A stretch of DNA of 15,286 bases from Prevotella sp. UBA3776 (GCA_002369515.1 DFFM01000015.1:137205-152490); one strand, 5' to 3'; counted from the first letter of the stretch, positions 5,111 through 12,023 are shown. Made by a program: numbers and translations. Notes: generated by a model from the sequence alone, not told the origin.

Positions 5111-6928
5111 AAAATCATAGTTTATCAGATTTTTACGCGTTTGTTTGGCAACCGCAATGACACTTGCAAGCCAAACGGTACTGTCGAGCAGAACGGCTGC
5201 GGAAAGATGAACGACATTGACGCAAAAGTGCTGCGGCAGATTCGCGCCATGGGCGTTAGCCATGTGTGGTTTACGGGTATTATCCGCCACGCCACTCAGA
5301 CTGACTATTCCAAGCATGGTATTCCTCGCCAGCATCCCGACGTGGTGAAGGGCAAGGCAGGTTCGCCTTACGCCATCACCGACTACTACGACGTGGATCC
5401 CGACTTGGCCGTCGATGTGGACCACCGCATGGAGGAGTTCGAACAGCTTGTAGAGCGCACCCACAAGGCCGGCATGAAGGTCATCATCGACTTTGTGCCC
5501 AACCATGTGGCCCGCGAGTACCACAGCGTCTGCAAGCCCGAGGGCGTGAACGACCTGGGCGAGGGCGACGACGTGAACATGCACTTCTCCACGCGCAACA
5601 ACTTCTACTATTGCTGGGGGCAGCCGCTCAACCTTTCTAACATTGAACATGGAACTTTGAACTTTGAACTTTCTGATATGCCAACAGAGCAGGAAGACTC
5701 AAATCATAAAGTTCAAAGTTCAAAGTTCAAAGTTCAATGTGCAAATCATAAAGTTCAAAGTTCACAGTTCAATGTTCAATGTGCAAATCATAAAGTTCAA
5801 AGTTCAAAGTTCAAAGTTCAAAGATACGAAGAGTCGCCGGCCAAGGCCACAGGCAACGATGTGTTCTCCGCTTCGCCTTCGCAGAACGACTGGTACGAGA
5901 CGGTGAAGCTGAACTATGGCATCGACTATTGCGATGCGGGCGGACGCTCGGAGCACTTCGACCCCATCCCCAACACCTGGGGAAAGATGACCGACATTCT
6001 GCTTTTCTGGGCGGCCAAGGGCATCGACGGCTTCCGCTGCGACATGGCCGAGATGGTGCCAGCCGCTTTCTGGGCGTGGGCCACTGACAAGGTGAAGTTT
6101 CGTTATCCCGACAAACTGTTCATCGGCGAAGTGTATGACCCCAACCAATATCGCAACTACATCGGTGCGGGCTTCGACTATCTGTACGACAAGGTGGGCA
6201 TGTACGACTGCGTTCGCGACGTCATCTGCCACCGCCGCCGTGCCGCCGACATCACTGCCCAGTGGCAGCAGACCGACGACATACGCCGCCACATGCTCTA
6301 CTTCCTTGAGAACCACGACGAGCAGCGCATTGCCAGCCAGTTCTTTGCCGGCAATGGCCAAAGCGGCATACCTGGTTTGCTGGTCAGTGCGCTCTTCGGC
6401 CAGAATCCTTTCATGCTCTACGCCGGCCAGGAACTGGGCGAGCCGGGCATGGATGCCGAGGGCTTCAGCGGCTGCGACGGGCGCACCACCATCTTCGACT
6501 ATTGGAGCCTCGCCACGCTGCGCCACGCCTATTACGACCGCCGCCGAATGACGAAAGAGGAGCGCGCCTTGGAGCATATATATAATAAGGTGTTGCGCAT
6601 AGCCGCCGACGAGCGCGCCATTGCCGAGGGACAAACCTTCGACCTGATGTATGCCAATGAGCAGCTTGCCGACCGTCAGTTCGCCTTCCTCCGCCGTGCC
6701 GCCGACGAACTGCTTGTCATCGTGGCCAACTTCGACGGCCAGCCCGTCAGCACCTCGCTCGTAGTTCCCCGCCATGCCTTTGATTTCCTGGGTATTCCGC
6801 AAACTGAGGCCACGGCCACCGACCTGCTCACGGGCAACGAGCACAAGCTGCTGCTCTACGCCGACACGCCCATTGCCATCAATGTGCCTGCCAATGGCGG
6901 AGTTGTTTTGAAAGTGGTTTTCAAATAA
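5087..6928 (+). CDS. GH13 alpha-amylase family protein with an in-frame repeat insertion
   Basis: A 613-residue cytoplasmic-type glycoside hydrolase (no signal peptide) that should act on alpha-1,4-glucans. Family 13 landmarks are intact: IIDFVPNHVARE, nucleophile D319 in GFRCDMAEM, acid/base E348 in FIGEVYD, and D411 in FLENHDEQR. Recognisable family sequence begins at KKIIVYQIFTRLFGN; the preceding MFKVQSS comes from the right end of the neighbouring element, whose ATG is the only plausible start in frame. Residues of about 183-246, between GQPL and YEESPAKATGND, are encoded by a second copy of the repeat (peptide units like KVQSSKF). The insert keeps the frame and stays stop-free, but its effect on folding and activity is unknown. 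Confidence 0.9.
   Translation: MFKVQSSKKIIVYQIFTRLFGNRNDTCKPNGTVEQNGCGKMNDIDAKVLRQIRAMGVSHVWFTGIIRHATQTDYSKHGIPRQHPDVVKGKAGSPYAITDYYDVDPDLAVDVDHRMEEFEQLVERTHKAGMKVIIDFVPNHVAREYHSVCKPEGVNDLGEGDDVNMHFSTRNNFYYCWGQPLNLSNIEHGTLNFELSDMPTEQEDSNHKVQSSKFKVQCANHKVQSSQFNVQCANHKVQSSKFKVQRYEESPAKATGNDVFSASPSQNDWYETVKLNYGIDYCDAGGRSEHFDPIPNTWGKMTDILLFWAAKGIDGFRCDMAEMVPAAFWAWATDKVKFRYPDKLFIGEVYDPNQYRNYIGAGFDYLYDKVGMYDCVRDVICHRRRAADITAQWQQTDDIRRHMLYFLENHDEQRIASQFFAGNGQSGIPGLLVSALFGQNPFMLYAGQELGEPGMDAEGFSGCDGRTTIFDYWSLATLRHAYYDRRRMTKEERALEHIYNKVLRIAADERAIAEGQTFDLMYANEQLADRQFAFLRRAADELLVIVANFDGQPVSTSLVVPRHAFDFLGIPQTEATATDLLTGNEHKLLLYADTPIAINVPANGGVVLKVVFK
5633..5823 (+). mobile_element. Miniature, gene-less copy of the element inside the amylase gene
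   Basis: The left arm (about 5633-5677) is five heptads of GAACTTT type ending in CTGATATGC, as in the left end of the 448-bp element. A core of about 25 bases follows, then three tandem right arms (from 5701). The last right arm (5787-5823) is the exact 37-bp form ATCAT, four AAAGTTC, AAAG. The four-helix-bundle gene is absent. It lies wholly within the amylase coding frame. Confidence 0.75.
5701..5823 (+). repeat. 42-bp tandem repeat, three copies, heptad-phased
   Basis: Units begin at 5701, 5743 and 5785, exactly 42 bases apart. The first two are AAATCAT, four heptads close to AAAGTTC, and AATGTGC; the third ends after AAAG. Forty-two bases are 14 codons, so the copies encode the same 14-residue repeat in the amylase. 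Confidence 0.9.
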
Positions 6929-7095
6929 AACAGAGAAAAACCAGAAAAACAGAGAAAAACAAAAAGATCAACAGAAATAATCAGCAAAAAACGAATAGAG
7001 AATAGAAAGAATAGCATAGAATAGAAGAAATAGAAAGGATAGAAAGATAAGGCTGTTTTTTCCTGTTTTTCTTGTTTTTCCCTGTTTTTCTGACA
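6927..7095. repeat. A-rich inverted-repeat region after the amylase
   Basis: The left arm (about 6927-6966) carries units like CAGAGAAAAAC and the right arm (about 7052-7095) their reverse complement, with 26 of 30 core positions agreeing. The middle (6993-7050) is made of ATAGAA-like hexamers. The sequence is low complexity and codes for nothing I recognise. Transcribed, the arms would form a long hairpin after the amylase stop. Confidence 0.65.
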
Positions 7096-7101
7096 AAGCA
7101 T

Positions 7102-7138
7102 ATCATAAAGTTCAAAGTTCAAAGCTCAAAGTTCAAAG
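7102..7138 (+). repeat. Solo 37-bp element end upstream of the AlaX-like gene
   Basis: It reads ATCAT, AAAGTTC, AAAGTTC, AAAGCTC, AAAGTTC, AAAG, exactly the length of the element ends. Upstream GCAT marks it as a left-type end in inverted orientation. It stops four bases before the ATG at 7143. I see no partner end to its left. Confidence 0.85.
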
Positions 7139-7142
7139 AAAT

Positions 7143-7634
7143 ATGGACCTCAACGACCACAACAAAGACGAGTTTCCCCCCGCCCACACCGCCGAGCATC
7201 TGCTCAACCAGCTGATGATGCGCATGTTCGGATGCGAGCGCTCCAACAACGCCCACATCGAGCGCAAGAAGAGCAAGATTACCTACATACTCGACCACAA
7301 ACCCGACCGCAAGGAGGAGCGCGCCATTGAGCGCCAGATGAACGAGCTCATCGACGAGGACATGCCCGTCACGTTCGAATTTGTCAGCCGTGCCGAGCTC
7401 GAGGGCATCATCATGGACGCTGAGCCCGATTCGCCCGACAGCCGAATTTCGCTCGACCGTCTGCCCGACGACGCGAGCGACACCATACGCCTGGTGCGCA
7501 TCGGCGACTACGACGTGTGCCCGTGCATCGGCAAGCATGTGCGCTCCACGGCGCAGATTGGCCGTTTCGAAATGCTCGGCACCAACTGGGAGAACGACCG
7601 CATGGCATTCCGCATTCGCTACAAAATTGTGTGA
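7143..7634 (+). CDS. AlaX-like tRNA-editing (tRNA_SAD) domain protein
   Basis: A 163-residue cytoplasmic protein. HTAEH (residues 15-19) matches the HxxxH zinc motif of the alanyl-tRNA synthetase editing domain, and CPCIGKHVRSTAQIGRFEML (from residue 126) matches the second-additional-domain pattern, with C128 and H132 as a CxxxH pair. These motifs suggest a free-standing editing domain that would hydrolyse mischarged aminoacyl-tRNA. The usual GGTH is replaced by IGKH, so the activity may differ. There is no synthetase catalytic or anticodon region. Leader and start directly follow the solo 37-bp repeat, which leaves little room for a separate promoter; it may be read from the amylase promoter. 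Confidence 0.7.
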   Translation: MDLNDHNKDEFPPAHTAEHLLNQLMMRMFGCERSNNAHIERKKSKITYILDHKPDRKEERAIERQMNELIDEDMPVTFEFVSRAELEGIIMDAEPDSPDSRISLDRLPDDASDTIRLVRIGDYDVCPCIGKHVRSTAQIGRFEMLGTNWENDRMAFRIRYKIV

Positions 7635-7949
7635 TTGAGAGCTTTTTTTGCCATATTGCATGGCGGTTTCAGAATATTTGCTTATCTTTGCCCTTGAATA
7701 GACATCTGAGGGCATGAAAAACAGTGTATGTATATTTTATAAAACACCTTTTAACACAAAATGTTTGGGCATTCCAAGATTTTGTGTTGACACAGACAGA
7801 CACACACATTCTTCTTTAGGTTCTTTCACATGGGCAAATGCAGGGCCGGCGCTACGGAGCGTCGGACGAATCTTTGTGCCCCGTACCCATGCTACGGAAA
7901 CGTCGGTTCCTACTGTATCCATTTTTTATTCACTAATACAAATACCACT
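7635..7949. other. 315-base leader region of the LRR gene
   Basis: It holds a probable -7 element (7683-7690), an 8-bp hairpin with one wobble pair (CCGGCGCT 7846-7853 with AGCGTCGG 7858-7865), a 5-bp hairpin at 7881-7897 and two near-repeats of GCTACGGA followed by CGTCGG (7851-7865 and 7891-7906). A 79-codon open frame at 7714-7953 shows no protein-like features and overlaps the next start, so I do not call it. Confidence 0.5.
7683..7690 (+). promoter_or_regulatory. Bacteroidota -7 element upstream of the LRR gene
   Basis: TATCTTTG fits TAnnTTTG, but no well-spaced TTTG lies upstream. It is 260 bases before the ATG at 7950, which would leave a long 5' leader. Confidence 0.5.
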
Positions 7950-10103
7950 ATGAAAAAACAATTACTATTCATTCTGATTGCGCTCCTCAGCATAGCCACG
8001 GGTGTATGGGCTGACGAAGTGAAGGTGGCAGGTACGAAGGTTGACCTCAATAAGACGGGCTATGTCAATTGTGACAGCAAAAAGCTGAAGTCGGGAACGG
8101 TCTATTTCGATGCCAGCAAAAGGGAACTGACACTGAATTCCGTTGAAATCGAAATGACGGGCAGCGACAACCGCGCTCTTTATGTCAACAATTTTAAACT
8201 CACTGTAAAGTTTGTAGGTTCAAACCGCCTTTATTCCAAGGACTCGAATGCGATCTATGGCAACGGGTGCGAGCTTACTCTTGTTGGCGATGGTAACGGT
8301 AAGACAAATTATTTGGAGAGTGTGGACAAAGAAACCATCTATCTTAAAAACTGCCCTACTACGATTTCTGGTACTTTTGACATCGAAGCCACAAATAGCT
8401 ACGGTATTAATACAAACAACTCCGTTAGCAGCTCATTGTACATACAATACGCCAACATCAAGTGTTATGGCAAAAAGCGCAGCGTTAAGGAACTGAATTT
8501 TTTGTCAGTCTTGGACGAATGTACCCTGACATTTTCACAAGGTTCTTCCGGAAACACTTTCGAAAAACTCGGTAGCATAAAACTTTATGGCAAGGCAGAC
8601 ATCACCTATCCTGAGAATGTGTATTTCGATGCAGGCAAAATGACGCTCTGTTCGCTGCTCCATCCCGACGGGGTTGGCGGAACTATACAGTTCAAGCCGC
8701 AGGCCCCGTCAATCAAAAACGACTCCAAGGTTTTTCCTGACGCGAAATTCCGGGAGGCGCTGAAACAATTTGACACGGAGGCTTCGAATAGCAACCTTGA
8801 CGGTTATCTGAGCACATTGGAGAGGTATGAGATAAAAGATCTTACTATGAGAAATAAAGGTATTACCTCACTTACGGGTGTCAGTTATTTGTATAATCTG
8901 CGCTCGCTCTGTTGTGAGACAAATGCGTTGTCAAGTCTTGATTTGTCAAAAAACGGGAAACTAACTGCACTCACTTGTACAAATTGCGACCTTACTTCCC
9001 TGAAAGTATCATCTACTAACGTGGACTTAGAAGTTATTTATTGTTATGACAACAAACTTCGCGGGCAGAAAATGAAGGACTTTATCGCCAGTCTTCCAAA
9101 TGTAAAAGAATCGTATTCTGGCTGGGGTATTCTGTGTGTTTACGACTATGACAGTGATTCTGAACAGAATGCAATAGAATATGCAGATGTCTTAGTAGCG
9201 CAGAATAAAGGATATAAAGTCTATGCACGTAAAAACGGAAGTCTTATTGAATGCAATAGTGCCCTGGGCTCAAACGGCTTAGCTATTGATAGCAGTCACT
9301 TCCCCGACGACAAGTTCCGCAAGGTAGTGAAGAACTATGATATCGACGGCAGCAACTCGCTTACCGACGACGAAATAGCAAAAATCACAGACCTTGACCT
9401 GTACAATAAGACTATCTACAAGCTCGATGGCATAGAGTATCTTACAGAACTGAAGACTATCGACTGCAGATTAAACAATCTGACATCGATTGACCTTTCA
9501 GGCAACAATAAACTCCAGAAACTTGACTGCTCTTCTCAGCGCGATGCTTTGAAGACACTGATACTGCCTGCGTCGATACAAACTTTGAACTGTAGTGACA
9601 ATTCGAGTCTCGGAACACTTAACCTTTCGGCTTGTATCAACCTGCAGGAACTGCGCTGCCATGACTGCGGCCTCACCTCGCTACTCGTGGCTCCCGGAGC
9701 CTATGGTCTGAGGACTATTTACTGCTATAACAATAAACTGCGCGGAGTGGCGATGCAGAATTTCTTTGTCAGTCTTCCCAATTACCTCGCAGTTTACAGT
9801 ATGATACTCGGTAATGTGTACATAGTCAACAACGATTCCGGTAAAGAGCAGAATGAACTGACAGCCGACTGGTTCAGTTCTTTCTTTTCAATGGGATGGT
9901 ACGCCTGGGGCTTCATAAACTCCAACTGGTATCAGCTGCCTACTTATTTCACTCTCCTCGCGACAAGCGGCATTTCCAACAGCGTGACCATCGAACCTGT
10001 TGACACCGATCCCTATTACTCTATCGATGGTAAACGCATCGACGGCAAGCCCGCGCAGAAGGGTGTGTATATTTATCAGGGAAAGAAAATCGTGGTGAAA
10101 TAA
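7950..10103 (+). CDS. Secreted leucine-rich-repeat protein with two internal modules
   Basis: A 717-residue exported protein. The start at 7950 gives a signal peptide (MKKQLLFILIALLSIATGVW) ending near residue 21; an upstream ATG at 7830 would bury it. Residues 22-255 form a beta-rich region with repeated short strands (SGTVYFD, KRELTLNSVEIEMTG). Two related modules follow. Each opens with FPDxKFR (about residues 261 and 450), has LRR-like steps such as LTSIDLSGNNKLQKLDC, and ends in IYCYxNKLRG and SLPN. The second has an EF-hand-like DIDGSNSLTDDE. The C-terminus (YYSIDGKRIDGKPAQKGVYI, then KKIVVK) is a Bacteroidales-type tail. It resembles BspA/internalin-like surface proteins; the ligand is unknown. 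Confidence 0.85.
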   Translation: MKKQLLFILIALLSIATGVWADEVKVAGTKVDLNKTGYVNCDSKKLKSGTVYFDASKRELTLNSVEIEMTGSDNRALYVNNFKLTVKFVGSNRLYSKDSNAIYGNGCELTLVGDGNGKTNYLESVDKETIYLKNCPTTISGTFDIEATNSYGINTNNSVSSSLYIQYANIKCYGKKRSVKELNFLSVLDECTLTFSQGSSGNTFEKLGSIKLYGKADITYPENVYFDAGKMTLCSLLHPDGVGGTIQFKPQAPSIKNDSKVFPDAKFREALKQFDTEASNSNLDGYLSTLERYEIKDLTMRNKGITSLTGVSYLYNLRSLCCETNALSSLDLSKNGKLTALTCTNCDLTSLKVSSTNVDLEVIYCYDNKLRGQKMKDFIASLPNVKESYSGWGILCVYDYDSDSEQNAIEYADVLVAQNKGYKVYARKNGSLIECNSALGSNGLAIDSSHFPDDKFRKVVKNYDIDGSNSLTDDEIAKITDLDLYNKTIYKLDGIEYLTELKTIDCRLNNLTSIDLSGNNKLQKLDCSSQRDALKTLILPASIQTLNCSDNSSLGTLNLSACINLQELRCHDCGLTSLLVAPGAYGLRTIYCYNNKLRGVAMQNFFVSLPNYLAVYSMILGNVYIVNNDSGKEQNELTADWFSSFFSMGWYAWGFINSNWYQLPTYFTLLATSGISNSVTIEPVDTDPYYSIDGKRIDGKPAQKGVYIYQGKKIVVK

Positions 10104-10111
10104 GCGCTTAC

Positions 10112-10224
10112 GACATAGAGTTTTTTTAGACAAAGAGACAAAGAGAAGAAACAATATACAGTTGTAAATTCTTCTCTTTGCCTCTTTGTTATAATCCATT
10201 TTTTTGTCTCTTTGTCTCTATGTC
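10112..10224. repeat. 113-bp inverted-repeat element with 8-bp period
   Basis: The outer ends GACATAGAG (10112-10120) and CTCTATGTC (10216-10224) are perfect inverted repeats. Inside, AGACAAAG octamers (10128-10150) pair with their complement at 10169-10190 (20 of 22), and a further copy lies at about 10205-10220. It lies between the LRR stop and the rng terminator. Confidence 0.75.
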
Positions 10225-10253
10225 AGATAATACTCTCTGTCAGATAAAAACAA

Positions 10254-10291
10254 ATCCGCCCGTCATACCGAATGGGGTATGGCGGGCGGAT
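10254..10291 (-). terminator. Strong terminator of rng, possibly bidirectional
   Basis: ATCCGCCCGTCATACC (10254-10269) pairs along its whole length with 10276-10291, with one G-T wobble and a 6-base loop. On the minus strand it is followed by TTGTTTTTA, so it ends rng, whose stop is at 10342. On the plus strand it is followed by GTTGTTTT and may also stop transcripts from the LRR gene. Confidence 0.85.
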
Positions 10292-10341
10292 GTTGTTTTG
10301 GGGGAGTGAGTTGGTCTGCGTCCAAAAGGTGGAGCGTAGGC

Positions 10342-11916
10342 TCACTTTGTTTCCTGTTCCTCTTTCATGTCGATGAACTGTCTCTTGCTGTCGTAGAATT
10401 CGTATTGCAAGAAAGCCATCTTCTGCGAGGCAATCACATGTACTCCCAGTCCGTATTTCATCTGCCACTTGCGCTTGAGGCTCACCAGGCCCTGGTTGAT
10501 GTAGGCAGCTACGTAGGGATGAACGTGCAGATAGAATTTCTTTACTCCAATCTTGTTGACCAGCTGGTCAATCTTACGTTCTAGTTGGTCGGTGAAAAGG
10601 ATGCTCGATTTGATGGTTCCTTTTCCGAAACAGGTGGGGCAGGTCTCTTCGACGTTGACGTCCATGGCGGGACGCACACGTTGGCGGGTGATCTGCATCA
10701 GTCCGAACTTCGATAGCGGCAGGATGTTGTGGCGGGCGCGGTCTTTCTGCATATTCTTGCACATGCGCTCGTAGAGCTGCTGGCGGTCTTCGGCGAGGTT
10801 CATGTCGATGAAGTCAACGATGATGATTCCTCCCATGTCGCGCAGTCGCAGCTGTCGTGCCAGCTCGTCGGCGGCTCCAAGGTTGACGTCGAGAGCGTTG
10901 GCCTCTTGTCCGTTCACACCGCGTGCGCGGTTTCCGCTGTTCACGTCCACCACGTGCATGGCCTCGGTGTGTTCGATGATGAGATAGGCGCCGTGCTTGT
11001 AGTTGACGGTCTTTCCGAAGCTCGACTTGATCTGCTTGGTGATGTTAAAGTTGTCAAAGATGGGCACATTGCCTTTGTACAGCTTGACGATGTCCGCCTT
11101 TTCAGGGGCTATGAGTGAGACATACTCCTTCACCTCTTGGAACACCTGCTCGTCGTTGACGTAAATGTTCTCGTACGTAGGGTTGAACAAGTCGCGCAAC
11201 AAGGCAACGGCGCGGCTTGTTTCCTCGAAGACGAGCTGGGGTCGCTTGGTGGTTTTCTGTACTTTTGCAATGGCGTCCTCCCAACGCTTCAGCAGGACTT
11301 TCAGTTCGGAGTCGAGTTCGGCCACCCTTTTTCCCTCGGCCACCGTGCGCACGATGACGCCGAAGTTCTTGGGCTTGATGCTCTGTATGAGCTGTTTGAG
11401 TCGGGCCCGCTCCTCGCCGCTTTTGATTTTCGAAGAGACAGAAACTTTATCGTTGAATGGAACAAGCACCAGGAATCGGCCTGCAAAGGACAGTTCGCCC
11501 GTCAGTCTCGGTCCCTTGGTGGATATGGGTTCTTTGACGATTTGCACCAGCACCTCCTGATCCTTCTGCAATGTTGTTGCGATGGTTCCGTCTTTTTTCA
11601 GGTCGGGCAGGCGTGATGCCTTTGAGAAGGGATAAAGTTTTTTTCTGTCGCTCTGTACCTGTTTGAGATACTTCTCGTAAGAGTTGAACTGGTTTCCTAA
11701 GTCAAGATAATGGAGAAAAGCGTCGCGTTCGAAACCTACATCTACGAAACTGGCGTTGAGTCCGGGCATCAGTTTTTTCACCTTTGCCACATAGATGTTT
11801 CCCACGGAGAACGATGCCGAGCGAGGCTCCGTCTGATACTCTACCAGATTTTTGTCTTCCAGAAGGGCAATCGAAATCTCTTTCTCGTGGACATCAATTA
11901 CTACTTCGCTGGTCAT
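10342..11916 (-). CDS. rng: Ribonuclease G/E family endoribonuclease
   Basis: A 524-residue RNase E/G-type enzyme that cuts single-stranded AU-rich RNA in rRNA maturation and mRNA decay. The N-terminus MTSEVVIDVHEKEISIALLE leads into the S1 domain (VGNIYVAKVKKLMPGLNASF). The catalytic magnesium ligands are D324 in HVVDVNSG and D368 in IIIVDFIDM, and the zinc-link motif is C426-PTC429 in CPTCFGKG. There is no long RNase E-like C-terminal scaffold, so it resembles RNase G in length. I chose 11916 over the upstream ATG at 11967 because MTSEVV is the expected family start and AAAGAGAGAAA precedes it. It follows a small basic ORF and HU on the same strand and ends at a strong terminator. Confidence 0.95.
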   Translation of the reverse strand: MTSEVVIDVHEKEISIALLEDKNLVEYQTEPRSASFSVGNIYVAKVKKLMPGLNASFVDVGFERDAFLHYLDLGNQFNSYEKYLKQVQSDRKKLYPFSKASRLPDLKKDGTIATTLQKDQEVLVQIVKEPISTKGPRLTGELSFAGRFLVLVPFNDKVSVSSKIKSGEERARLKQLIQSIKPKNFGVIVRTVAEGKRVAELDSELKVLLKRWEDAIAKVQKTTKRPQLVFEETSRAVALLRDLFNPTYENIYVNDEQVFQEVKEYVSLIAPEKADIVKLYKGNVPIFDNFNITKQIKSSFGKTVNYKHGAYLIIEHTEAMHVVDVNSGNRARGVNGQEANALDVNLGAADELARQLRLRDMGGIIIVDFIDMNLAEDRQQLYERMCKNMQKDRARHNILPLSKFGLMQITRQRVRPAMDVNVEETCPTCFGKGTIKSSILFTDQLERKIDQLVNKIGVKKFYLHVHPYVAAYINQGLVSLKRKWQMKYGLGVHVIASQKMAFLQYEFYDSKRQFIDMKEEQETK

Positions 11917-11953
11917 TTTCTCTCTTTTGATGTCTTGTTTTAGGGAGTTGTCG

Positions 11954-11986
11954 GTGGGTGGCGCCATGTTCTGACAGCCACCTCAC
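11954..11986 (-). promoter_or_regulatory. Hairpin in the rng leader
   Basis: GGTGGC (11957-11962) pairs with GCCACC (11977-11982), extended by GTG/CAC across a one-base bulge. It lies between the small basic ORF and the rng start. Its role is unknown. Confidence 0.4.
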
Positions 11987-11993
11987 ACATACG

Positions 11994-12023
11994 CATAAGA
12001 GCAAGTGGTTACTTGCTCTTATG
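11994..12023 (-). promoter_or_regulatory. Perfect 12-bp hairpin at the end of the small ORF
   Basis: CATAAGAGCAAG (11994-12005) is the exact reverse complement of 12012-12023, with a 6-base loop containing the stop codon of the 29-residue ORF. No T-run follows on the minus strand, so it is more likely an RNA processing or stability structure than a terminator. Confidence 0.6.

Noticed and set aside
5701..5823. Possible CRISPR array (regular 42-bp repeats)
   Set aside because: The units are contiguous with no variable spacers, are internally heptad repeats and lie inside an open coding frame.
5804..6844. Long minus-strand open frame opposite the amylase
   Set aside because: It is the antisense of a well-supported GH13 gene with intact catalytic residues; its length follows from GC-rich codon use.
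7714..7953. 79-codon plus-strand open frame
   Set aside because: It overlaps the start of the LRR gene, crosses hairpins and repeats, and has no recognisable signal, domain or composition of a real protein.
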